From CAYMDD01 sp964409675 (GTDB lineage: Bacteria > Pseudomonadota > Alphaproteobacteria > Rickettsiales > SXRF01), in NCBI GenBank assembly GCA_964409675.1, contig CAYPEF010000109.1, forward strand, positions 1-7,217: 7,217 nt of DNA, in the 5' to 3' direction. The notes beneath the pieces are model-generated. The model searched no databases and was not told the origin of the DNA. It worked only from the letters and a program-made list of their open reading frames with translations. Positions 1 to 5,487 of the stretch are shown one piece after another. The first letter of the stretch is position 1. Each line of letters opens with the position of its first letter. The translations under genes were made by a program, and so were the position numbers.

Positions 1-455
1 GGCAAATCCTTAAGGGCTTTTGCAACGTCCCCCTTTGTGGCGTTAGGATATTGTTCAAAAATAAGCCTACCAGCCTCACGATAAACTGACCGAGATATGA
101 AATTGAAATAGTCAACACCGCAAGGTGCTTTGTACATATGGTCAAGAGCCTTACGCATGTCTTTATCCACCGTGAACTTTTTATCGTTTTCAAATAGGCG
201 GAACATGCTTCCTGTGTTGAAGTATTCAACACTATTAACGGTATCCACAACCATGAGAGATTCTTTTTTGAATTTGTTCACCAGCCAATAATATCGCTTA
301 CTCACTGGATTCGTTGCTGTGACCGAGATTTCATACTGCTTTGAATCAGGGTCTTTGCCGCAGGAGAGATATGCAGCTTGCTCCAGCGTCCAAGCGGAAC
401 GCTTAGCCCAGCGGATTTTAAAATAAGCTACGAATGACTCTTCTTTATTAGCCAT
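1..455 (-). CDS. Hypothetical protein coupled to the integrase, N-terminal 151 residues (partial)
   Basis: I do not recognise a named family. The reading frame opens with ATG at 455-453 and stays open for 151 codons to the window edge, so its C-terminus is missing. Its start overlaps the integrase stop by 8 bases, so it is probably translated by coupling on the integrase transcript; I see no strong ribosome binding site of its own. Visible traits are a charged, aromatic N-terminus, a WTLEQAAYLSCGKDP segment (residues 22-36), a basic patch around 53-65 (SKRYYWLVNKFKK), and YPNATKGDVAKAL (136-148) near the cut, which could begin a helix-turn-helix or other helical segment. There is no signal peptide or membrane segment. 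Base composition is more AT-rich than the chromosomal genes to the right, as expected for an accessory element. It could be a directionality or replication factor, or cargo; the position supports element membership only. Confidence 0.8.
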   Translation of the reverse strand, partial: MANKEESFVAYFKIRWAKRSAWTLEQAAYLSCGKDPDSKQYEISVTATNPVSKRYYWLVNKFKKESLMVVDTVNSVEYFNTGSMFRLFENDKKFTVDKDMRKALDHMYKAPCGVDYFNFISRSVYREAGRLIFEQYPNATKGDVAKALKDL

Positions 456-1653
456 TACACTGCTTTAGCACATCTTTACTGTGCTGTGCAGCGTCCAAAT
501 AATCCGCCCATGTTTGCATCATTTTACGGCGTTGCGGCAACCATTCAGCGTGATTATATACTCCACGCACCTTGTTGGTCTCAACATGCGCCAACTGCCG
601 CTCAATATGGTCGCGGTTGAAGCCTTGCTCGTTCAAAATGGTGCTGGCCGTGTGCCGGAAGCCATGTCCGGTAACCCGCCCTTTATAGCCCATGCGGTAA
701 ATGACATTTAGAACGCCATTTTCGCTCATACACTTGACGGGTTTGTATGGGTTAGGGAAGACGAAGTCCCAATTCCCATTCATCAATTTTAGCTCCTTAA
801 GAATGAGAATAGCTTGCTTGGAGAGTGGCACTATATGTGGGCGACGCATTTTCATGCGTTCGGGTGGGATACGCCATTCGGCCTTATCGAAGTCAATCTC
901 CGACCAGAGCGCACCGCGTAGTTCGACGGTGCGGACAAAGGTGAGCATCAGCAGCTTTACTGCAAGCTGGCATTGGCGCATCCCTTGATAGGTTTCGAGC
1001 TTTTGAAGAAACTCTGGCAATTCGTCTTCTTTGAGATGGGCGAAGTGTTCCTTCTTCATGGTCTTCAAAGCACCTTGAAGGTCGGCAGCGGGATTGTGCT
1101 CAGCGCGTCCGGTGGCGATGCCATACATGAAAATCAGTCCGCACGCCTTGAGTGCCCGGTGAGCCACCTCGATGGCTCCGCGTTTCTCAATCAGGCGTAT
1201 AACGCCAAGCAACTCTGGCGGGGTGATGTCTTTGATGGGGCGATAACCGAGCTTTGGAAAAATATCGGCCTCTAATCGCCGCAGGAGAAACCCTGCATAG
1301 CGTGGTTGGAGGACATTGCATTTTTTCTCATGCCATTCACGCGCCACGGATTCAAAGCTGTTCTCCGCATTGAGCATGGCGGTACGCTTAGCTTCCTTCT
1401 TTACTTCGCTAGGGTCTATGCCGTTTGCCACCTGCTTATGGGCGGCTGCGTGCTTCTCGCGGGCTTCGGCAAGGGTAGCTTCGGGATAGGAGCCGAGAGC
1501 GAGCAGTTTCTGCTTCCCATGAAAGCGATAGGCGTAACGCCACCATTTGCTGCCGTTCGGCTGTACCAGCAGGAACAGGTTGCCACCGTCTGCCAGCTTG
1601 TACGGCTTATCCTTGGGTTTGGCGTTGCGTATGGCGAGGTCAGTAAGGCGCAT
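448..1653 (-). CDS. P4-type tyrosine recombinase (site-specific integrase)
   Basis: This 401-residue enzyme should integrate and excise the element by tyrosine-mediated strand exchange at a tRNA attachment site. Residues 3-81 match the DUF4102 arm-binding domain (LTDLAIRNAKP, YKLADGGNLFLLV, LGSYPEATLAEAR), followed by a core-binding domain (about 98-195) and a catalytic domain. The catalytic residues are visible: R241 in FVRTVELR, K268 in RMKMRRPHIVPL, H330 and R333 in GHGFRHTAS, H356 in QLAHV, and nucleophile Y366 in GVYNHAEW. The length is normal for the family and no lesion is seen. I place the start at ATG 1653-1651, because GGAG (1665-1662) lies 8 bases upstream and family homology begins there. 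The frame continues upstream to an ATG at 1704, but those residues have no family character. The gene sits between a promoter plus repeat array and the overlapping unknown gene downstream. Confidence 0.96.
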   Translation of the reverse strand: MRLTDLAIRNAKPKDKPYKLADGGNLFLLVQPNGSKWWRYAYRFHGKQKLLALGSYPEATLAEAREKHAAAHKQVANGIDPSEVKKEAKRTAMLNAENSFESVAREWHEKKCNVLQPRYAGFLLRRLEADIFPKLGYRPIKDITPPELLGVIRLIEKRGAIEVAHRALKACGLIFMYGIATGRAEHNPAADLQGALKTMKKEHFAHLKEDELPEFLQKLETYQGMRQCQLAVKLLMLTFVRTVELRGALWSEIDFDKAEWRIPPERMKMRRPHIVPLSKQAILILKELKLMNGNWDFVFPNPYKPVKCMSENGVLNVIYRMGYKGRVTGHGFRHTASTILNEQGFNRDHIERQLAHVETNKVRGVYNHAEWLPQRRKMMQTWADYLDAAQHSKDVLKQCNG

Positions 1654-1690
1654 GATGGTAACTCCGTTTAGGGGTGTCACAGTTACCATC
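1654..1690 (-). promoter_or_regulatory. Inverted repeat enclosing the integrase ribosome binding site
   Basis: GATGGTAACT (1654-1663) and AGTTACCATC (1681-1690) form a perfect 10-base inverted repeat with a 17-base loop. In the integrase mRNA the downstream arm ends directly before the ATG and covers the last part of the GGAG Shine-Dalgarno sequence (1662-1665). A folded leader would therefore restrict ribosome access, while a protein dimer could bind the same repeat as DNA. The pairing is seen directly; the control role is inference. Confidence 0.55.
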
Positions 1691-1713
1691 AAAATGACCA
1701 TCATTTGATGGTA
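1684..1713. repeat. TACCATC/GATGGTA repeat cluster in the integrase leader
   Basis: TACCATCAAA (1684-1693) and TTTGATGGTA (1704-1713) are a perfect 10-base inverted repeat with a 10-base spacer. The spacer itself holds a related GACCATCA (1696-1703). Together with GATGGTA at 1654-1660 this gives four closely spaced copies of one motif within 60 bases, between the integrase promoter and start codon. Operator sites for an element repressor, or arm-type sites for the integrase or an excisionase, are the likely explanations. Confidence 0.6.
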
Positions 1714-1734
1714 GATTTGTTGAAAAGCCTATGG

Positions 1735-1762
1735 AGTATAGCGGAAGAGGTTATTTTGTAAA
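1735..1762 (-). promoter_or_regulatory. Sigma-70-type promoter of the integrase
   Basis: On the minus strand, TTTACA (1762-1757) and TATACT (1740-1735) are separated by 16 bases, each one mismatch from the consensus -35 and -10 hexamers. Transcription would start near 1728, some 75 bases before the integrase ATG. The GATGGTA repeat cluster lies just downstream of the predicted start, a normal place for a repressor roadblock. No other hexamer pair of this quality is apparent between the tRNA and the integrase. Confidence 0.72.
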
Positions 1763-1795
1763 GTATTGTTTTTTCGACCTATTTTGGACTTCTTT

Positions 1796-1816
1796 GAACC
1801 TCTTTGGTTGAGGTTC
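1796..1816. repeat. Inverted repeat abutting the tRNA-Gln CCA end
   Basis: GAACCTC (1796-1802) and GAGGTTC (1810-1816) are perfect 7-base arms with a 7-base loop, touching the encoded CCA of tRNA-Gln. On the tRNA strand the hairpin is followed by A-rich sequence rather than a T tract, so it is not a good intrinsic terminator. It may help 3' processing of the tRNA transcript or belong to the attachment region of the element. Confidence 0.45.
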
Positions 1817-1891
1817 TGGCTGGGGCGCCAGGATTCGAACCTGGGAATGGCGGTACCAAAAACCGCTGCCTTACCGCTTGGCTACGCCCCA
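1817..1891 (-). tRNA. tRNA-Gln (anticodon TTG)
   Basis: A complete cloverleaf is readable on the minus strand. The acceptor stem pairs TGGGGCG with CGCCCCA, followed by discriminator G and an encoded CCA (1819-1817). The anticodon stem GCGGT/ACCGC encloses the loop TTTTGGT, giving anticodon TTG. The T arm carries GGTTCGAATCC. The 5' U1 is typical of bacterial tRNA-Gln. The gene is second in a pair with tRNA-Lys, 33 bases downstream of it. Its intact 3' half faces the integrase gene, which makes it the likely attachment site of the element on the left; the identity of the crossover core is inferred, because the second att copy is outside the window. Confidence 0.97.
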
Positions 1892-1924
1892 ATAAGCCAT
1901 CCTGACCGTGGGCGGGCAGGGAGT

Positions 1925-2000
1925 TGGTGATCCGGGCGGGAATCGAACCCGCGACAACCTGATTAAAAGTCAGGTGCTCTACCGACTGAGCTACCGGATC
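1925..2000 (-). tRNA. tRNA-Lys (anticodon TTT)
   Basis: A complete 76-base cloverleaf lies on the minus strand. Acceptor GATCCGG pairs with CCGGATC, followed by discriminator A and encoded CCA (1927-1925). The D arm is AGCTCAGTCGGTAGAGC, the anticodon stem CCTGA/TCAGG holds the loop CTTTTAA (anticodon TTT), and the T arm contains GGTTCGATTCC. It is upstream of tRNA-Gln on the same strand and most likely shares its precursor transcript. Confidence 0.97.
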
Positions 2001-2097
2001 ATGGCTAAGACTGCATGCACAAGCTATTGCAATCAGTACTCTATATGCCCGCTGCACTGGCTTGCTTGGCGGCCCCCCGCCTTCTTAAGGAGCGCAA

Positions 2098-2126
2098 AAT
2101 AAAGATTATGCGCCCCTGTTTGTCAA
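2098..2126 (-). promoter_or_regulatory. Probable promoter of the tRNA-Lys/tRNA-Gln transcript
   Basis: On the minus strand a consensus TTGACA (2126-2121) is followed after 17 bases by TTTATT (2103-2098), a weaker -10 hexamer. GC-rich sequence (GCGCTCC) follows, as is common at the start of stable-RNA transcripts. This would give a leader of about 90 bases before tRNA-Lys. The -35 match is strong; the exact -10 is uncertain by one or two bases. Confidence 0.45.
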
Positions 2127-2188
2127 TATGATATGCATACGGATAGGCAAAAAAGCTTAATGCGGGCTGGTAAAGAGAGAGGTTCAAC

Positions 2189-2200
2189 GGCTATATAGCC
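2189..2200. repeat. 12-base palindrome in the gap between the propeller gene and the tRNA promoter
   Basis: GGCTATATAGCC is a perfect palindrome inside an AT-rich stretch, 36 bases past the stop of the minus-strand arylsulfotransferase-like gene. Neither side has a T tract in the right position for an intrinsic terminator of that gene. A protein binding site is possible. The rest of 2127-2236 shows no coding potential or other clear signal. Confidence 0.35.
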
Positions 2201-2236
2201 TAAATAATATACAATAAAATGTGGATTAGCCGGTGC

Positions 2237-3481
2237 TTACTGCTTCAGGAAGGGAAGTTGGTCTTCACTGTAGCGGCGCGCCTGGTGAACCATACGCGCG
2301 TTTGCTTCCCATACCACTTCTTTCTCGGGGGTCACTTCCAGTACCTGCGTCCCCCAGGTTTCGCTGATCAGCGTATTGCCGTTCGGCAGCCGGTTGGCGG
2401 TGCCGGCCCAGGCGGAGGAGAAGGAATTCTTTCCGGTATTTTCATAGGTCCAGACAATTTGTCCGCTGCCCGGATCGAATTCAATAATGCGGCTGAAATT
2501 CTTCCCTCCTTCTGTCCTGATGCCTTTATTGTCGAAAACCAGCAGGTCGCCGTTAGGCAGTAATTCAGGATTGTGCTGACCGCGCCAGGGGCCGCGCCAG
2601 ACCTTAACGGCTTCTTCCTTCTCCACATCGAACAGCACCAGCGAGTCTAGATCGCGCAGAGAAACAATAACCTGCCCGGGCTTCATGTAGGGCGCTTTCA
2701 GCGGCACATTTTCGCGTATCAGCAGCGGTCGGTTGCTGTGCAGGACGTCTTTTGCGCCGTTTAAGGTGACGTATTCCTTGTAGGGCGAGCGCGCCAGCGC
2801 GTCCAGTAGCGATATTTTTTTAATCAGCTTTCCTTCCGGCGACAGGATGGATAGGTAATCGCGCACAATGGGAAAGCTTTTTACCGGAACGCCCGGGACA
2901 TTGTCCCAGCTGTATTGATGGGATAATACATAAATTTTGCCTGTCGCTTCATCCACATCCATGTAATGATGCACCGTATCGTCATACCTCCAGAGGACTT
3001 TTGAATCCTTGTCGATTTTCACCAGGCCATATCCGAAGGGGAAATCCCCTTCGCAGTCATATATCGCCAGTAGGTCGCCATTAGGATAAAGATACACATC
3101 GTGCCAGAATATTCTGTTCTCGGGCAACGGGCTGCTTAAATGCGGCGGATCCGGCCAGGCCGTATAATAGGGCATTGCCCATTGATGGACAGTGCGGCCA
3201 TCCATATCAAGCAGCACGGCTTCCTTTTTCCAGCCATAGGTCAGTAAAGTATAGCCGGGAAAGGCGCCGGGGCGGTTAATGACCACGGACGGGGGTGCAT
3301 CTTCCCGCGTCTGTAACGGCTTTTTCGCAATCTCTTGTTTTTCACGCCATGCTTTTATTCCTTCATACGCATTTTTATGCATTGAAACGTATGGCAGGTC
3401 GAAAAACATCCCGGCGGAACCGGCGGTCATCCCGATAAAAAGCAGCGCAATAATGAAAAACACAAAGAAAAATATGCGCAT
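2237..3481 (-). CDS. Arylsulfotransferase (ASST)-family beta-propeller protein, membrane anchored
   Basis: The 414-residue product resembles the PF14269-type arylsulfotransferase family, which moves sulfuryl groups between phenolic donors and acceptors without PAPS in characterised members. Residues 4-26 (FFFVFFIIALLFIGMTAGSAGMF) form a hydrophobic anchor or uncleaved signal, placing the propeller in the periplasm. Blade-like repeats are visible: WHDVYLYPNGDLLAIYD (126-142), GQHNPELLPNGDLLVFDNKG (301-320) and GTANRLPNGNTLISETWG (360-377) followed by VLEVTPEKEVVWE (380-392). H127, H248 and H303 are candidates for the catalytic histidine; which one is not resolved here. No clear Shine-Dalgarno sequence precedes the ATG, so the start rests on the position of the hydrophobic segment. 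It diverges from the small membrane protein and sulfotransferase genes across about 120 bases, suggesting a shared function. A purely structural propeller cannot be excluded. Confidence 0.85.
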   Translation of the reverse strand: MRIFFFVFFIIALLFIGMTAGSAGMFFDLPYVSMHKNAYEGIKAWREKQEIAKKPLQTREDAPPSVVINRPGAFPGYTLLTYGWKKEAVLLDMDGRTVHQWAMPYYTAWPDPPHLSSPLPENRIFWHDVYLYPNGDLLAIYDCEGDFPFGYGLVKIDKDSKVLWRYDDTVHHYMDVDEATGKIYVLSHQYSWDNVPGVPVKSFPIVRDYLSILSPEGKLIKKISLLDALARSPYKEYVTLNGAKDVLHSNRPLLIRENVPLKAPYMKPGQVIVSLRDLDSLVLFDVEKEEAVKVWRGPWRGQHNPELLPNGDLLVFDNKGIRTEGGKNFSRIIEFDPGSGQIVWTYENTGKNSFSSAWAGTANRLPNGNTLISETWGTQVLEVTPEKEVVWEANARMVHQARRYSEDQLPFLKQ

Positions 3482-3601
3482 GGTAAGGAATGGCGTACCG
3501 GTATGGTGCTCAGGATACAGTGATTTACTCTATCACCGCTTTATGTTAACTCTAGCAAAAGGCTAACGTGGAAATCAATGGTCTTTTTGATGAGGGAAAA
3601 T

Positions 3602-3886
3602 GTGAAAAAAGAAAAGCCTGTCAGTTGCGCCTTCGGATTTATAATGCTTGCTCTGCCTCTCATAGCCACCGCTCCCGCGCAGGCCTATATCGGCCCCGGC
3701 GCGGCGCTGGGACTGGTGGGGTATGCGGTATCGCTTGGCGCCATGGTGGTAATTTCGCTGCTGACCGTGCTGGCCTGGCCGGTGATGGTGATGCTTAAAA
3801 AGCGTAAGCAGTCAGCAGCTCCGGCTGCCGAAGTGGCTCCCGTATCTGAAACACTGCCTGCGGAGTTGCCCGCAAAAGACCGCTAG
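3602..3886 (+). CDS. Small YIGPG-motif membrane protein with signal peptide
   Basis: I know similar short envelope proteins with a YIGPG start to the mature chain, but not a function for them. I chose the GTG start at 3602 because GAGG (3592-3595) lies 6 bases upstream and the product then starts with a clean signal peptide (MKKEKP, hydrophobic 10-23, cleavage after APAQA at residue 28). In-frame ATGs at 3578 and 3590 would only add MVFLMREN. The mature protein begins YIGPGAALG, crosses the membrane once (about 38-65, ending AWPVMVML), and has a basic KKRK stop-transfer signal. An Ala/Pro/Glu-rich cytoplasmic tail follows, predicted to end at residue 94. The sulfotransferase gene follows in the same frame after the TAG stop and one codon, so the two are almost certainly co-translated. 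It may anchor or adapt the transferase at the membrane; this is inference. Confidence 0.85.
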   Translation: MKKEKPVSCAFGFIMLALPLIATAPAQAYIGPGAALGLVGYAVSLGAMVVISLLTVLAWPVMVMLKKRKQSAAPAAEVAPVSETLPAELPAKDR

Positions 3887-3889
3887 AGG

Positions 3890-4990
3890 TTGCCCATCGC
3901 TTCTTCCGGAACATCCGTCTCCGCGCCGCTGCACCATGCCTCGCGGATAGTGTTGCGGCATTCTGCCCTATGGGAGCGGCTGGGGCGGGCGGAGTCGGCG
4001 CTGTTGCGCCCGCGGCTGGAGTTGGTTCCGCTCAGGCAGCCCGTGTTTATCACCGGCCTTGCCCGCGCCGGTAGTACGATTCTGCTGGAATGCCTGCATC
4101 GGCACCCGGACGTGGCGACGCACCGCTACCGCGATTACCCGTTTCTTTTCACCCCCTACTGGTGGAACCTTGCCAGCCGCTTCGCGCCGAAAGCGAAGGC
4201 CGCGCCCGCCGAGCGCGCGCACGGGGACGGTATTTTCATCACGCCTGACAGCCCCGAGGCGATGGAGGAAATGCTGTGGATGCATTTCTTTCCGCATCTG
4301 CATGACCCTGCGCGTGATAACCGGCTGACGGAAGCCGAGGATAATTCCGCCTTCGCCGCTTTCTACCGCGACCATATCCGCAAATTATTATTACTGCATA
4401 AGCGCAGCCGCTACGTGGCGAAGAATAATTACCTGCTGGCGCGGCTGGGTTACCTGCATAGGCTGTTTCCGGATATGCGTGTGGTGGTGCCGGTGCGCGA
4501 CCCGGTGACGCATGTCGCCTCCCTGATGCGCCAGCATGCGCGGTTTAAGGCTTCTGCGGCGCAGGATGCGAAGGTGGTGGAATATTTCCGCGCCAGCGGG
4601 CATTTCGAGTTCGGGGCGGACCGCCGCCCGGTGCATCACGGCGATGATGAGCGGCAGGAACATATCCTTTCCGCCTGGCAGGAGGGGCGGGAAGTTGAGG
4701 GCTGGGCACATAGCTGGTGCGCCATGTATGAATATTTGCTTCTGCTGCTTTCCCAGAATCCGGCGTTGAAGGAAGCGGTGATGGTGGTGCGCCATGAAGA
4801 CCTCTGCGCCGATCCGCGCAACATGCTGGCGGATATATTCGCGCATTGCCGCCTGCCTCTGGAGGATGCATTGCTGGCGCAACTGGCGGGCACAATTCGC
4901 CCAGAGAAGAAAGAGGGCGGGTTGGCAGACGATGAATGCCGCCTGATCCGGGCAATTACCGGCCCCGTCGCCGGGCGGTATGGATATTAA
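3890..4990 (+). CDS. Sulfotransferase family protein (PAPS-type, Sulfotransfer_3-like)
   Basis: The 366-residue product carries the two nucleotide-binding signatures of PAPS-dependent sulfotransferases. The 5'-phosphosulfate loop is FITGLARAGSTILLECLHRHP (residues 53-73), and the 3'-phosphate motif is VVVPVRDPVTHVASLM (198-213), with R203 and S211 as the expected contacts. No signal peptide or membrane segment is seen, so it should act in the cytoplasm, transferring sulfate to a hydroxyl or amine acceptor that cannot be read from sequence. The region after the 3' motif (W263, W272, H274, W276) resembles the acceptor-side helices of the family. The start is unusual: no ATG precedes the P-loop, and the first usable codon is TTG at 3890, three bases after the TAG of the upstream gene. 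GTG at 3950 or an ATC at 3896, which has AGAGG 6 bases ahead, are alternatives. The C-terminus is complete. Confidence 0.9.
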   Translation: MPIASSGTSVSAPLHHASRIVLRHSALWERLGRAESALLRPRLELVPLRQPVFITGLARAGSTILLECLHRHPDVATHRYRDYPFLFTPYWWNLASRFAPKAKAAPAERAHGDGIFITPDSPEAMEEMLWMHFFPHLHDPARDNRLTEAEDNSAFAAFYRDHIRKLLLLHKRSRYVAKNNYLLARLGYLHRLFPDMRVVVPVRDPVTHVASLMRQHARFKASAAQDAKVVEYFRASGHFEFGADRRPVHHGDDERQEHILSAWQEGREVEGWAHSWCAMYEYLLLLLSQNPALKEAVMVVRHEDLCADPRNMLADIFAHCRLPLEDALLAQLAGTIRPEKKEGGLADDECRLIRAITGPVAGRYGY

Positions 4991-4992
4991 TA

Positions 4993-5037
4993 TGATAATT
5001 CAATGCTATAGTTTCGCCGCTGCCTATTGAATTGTCA
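4993..5037. repeat. Inverted repeat after the sulfotransferase gene
   Basis: TGATAATTCAAT (4993-5004) and ATTGAATTGTCA (5026-5037) pair with one mismatch in 12 bases across a 21-base loop. The repeat starts two bases after the sulfotransferase stop. No T tract follows, so it is not a classical terminator. Its ATTGAAT core recurs in the next hairpin, which points to a binding site or a shared regulatory element. Confidence 0.5.
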
Positions 5038-5086
5038 CAGGAATTTCACATTTTTCCCGTGGGCGCGCGCGGGATGCTGTGATAAT

Positions 5087-5113
5087 ATTGAATAATAGTA
5101 ATTATTATTCAAT
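5087..5113 (+). promoter_or_regulatory. Perfect 11-base hairpin just before the ribosome binding site at 5114-5120
   Basis: ATTGAATAATA (5087-5097) and TATTATTCAAT (5103-5113) are perfect arms around a 5-base loop GTAAT. The GAGAAGG ribosome binding site of the next gene starts at the very next base. It could be an operator, as an AT-rich dyad, or a leader hairpin affecting translation or mRNA stability. I see no convincing promoter hexamers between 4991 and 5128. Confidence 0.6.
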
Positions 5114-5128
5114 GAGAAGGCTCATCGT

Positions 5129-5482
5129 ATGAGTGATGCGGGCGGTATTAAGTGGGGCAAGATTATCATGGGCGCGGCTGTTGTAACGGCGGCAACGGCT
5201 GCATGTGTCTATGTCGGCCCTGAATTAGGAACAGCAATTAATGCGGTAACAGAGTTTATTAAGAATAGGCTTCATGAAACTGGTACTGCAATTGCAGGAC
5301 TCGGTAGTGGCCTTGATTATACGATAGGCAAAATTGCAGATTTTGGCACTAGCAAACCTATTGCTGCTTATACGGCAGCTGCCGTTACCGGTGGTGCCGC
5401 CATGGCGGCCGCAACCAGCTTCGTTGACCGGCTGAACCGTTCCGCAGAGATGGTGGGCATTGATACCGGGCGCGGCAGGTAG
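5129..5482 (+). CDS. Hypothetical Ala/Gly-rich small membrane protein
   Basis: I do not recognise this 117-residue protein. The ATG is well supported by GAGAAGG (5114-5120) ending 8 bases upstream. Two weakly hydrophobic Ala/Gly-rich segments are visible, KIIMGAAVVTAATAACVYVG (11-30) and AAYTAAAVTGGAAMAAATSF (79-98). They flank a polar middle with an amphipathic stretch (VTEFIKNRLHETG, 40-52) and a Gly-rich linker (AGLGSGLDYTIG). The small-residue spacing is of the kind that packs membrane helices closely; phage holins, pore-forming peptides and membrane scaffolds are possible analogues, none established. The first two thirds use AT-rich codons, while the last third is GC-rich like the neighbours, so the gene may be a composite or a recent arrival. 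It is followed after five bases by the next gene, with which it probably forms an operon. Confidence 0.72.
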   Translation: MSDAGGIKWGKIIMGAAVVTAATAACVYVGPELGTAINAVTEFIKNRLHETGTAIAGLGSGLDYTIGKIADFGTSKPIAAYTAAAVTGGAAMAAATSFVDRLNRSAEMVGIDTGRGR

Positions 5483-5487
5483 TTTGC

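Noticed and set aside
481..1671. Several plus-strand open frames of 76 to 121 codons opposite the integrase
   Set aside because: They lie antisense to a gene with all catalytic residues in place, have no ribosome binding sites or recognisable domains, and are separate short fragments.
1654..1704. Upstream ATG at 1704 as the integrase start, adding 17 residues
   Set aside because: The added residues are encoded by the regulatory repeats and have no family similarity; the ATG at 1653 has a good Shine-Dalgarno sequence and begins at the conserved domain.
1796..1816. Hairpin next to tRNA-Gln as an intrinsic terminator
   Set aside because: The stem is only 7 bases and is followed by A-rich, not T-rich, sequence on the tRNA strand.
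1779..2057. Minus-strand open frame of 92 codons across the tRNA genes
   Set aside because: It runs straight through both tRNAs, and its apparent protein is a translation of tRNA sequence.
2219..2628. Open frames overlapping the 3' part of the arylsulfotransferase-like gene on both strands
   Set aside because: They overlap a well-supported 414-residue gene whose blade repeats continue to its end, and they lack starts with ribosome binding sites.
4391..4955. Minus-strand open frames of 85 to 163 codons within the sulfotransferase gene
   Set aside because: They are antisense to a protein with clear sulfotransferase motifs, and their products are rich in His, Arg and Pro as expected from reading a GC-rich gene backwards.
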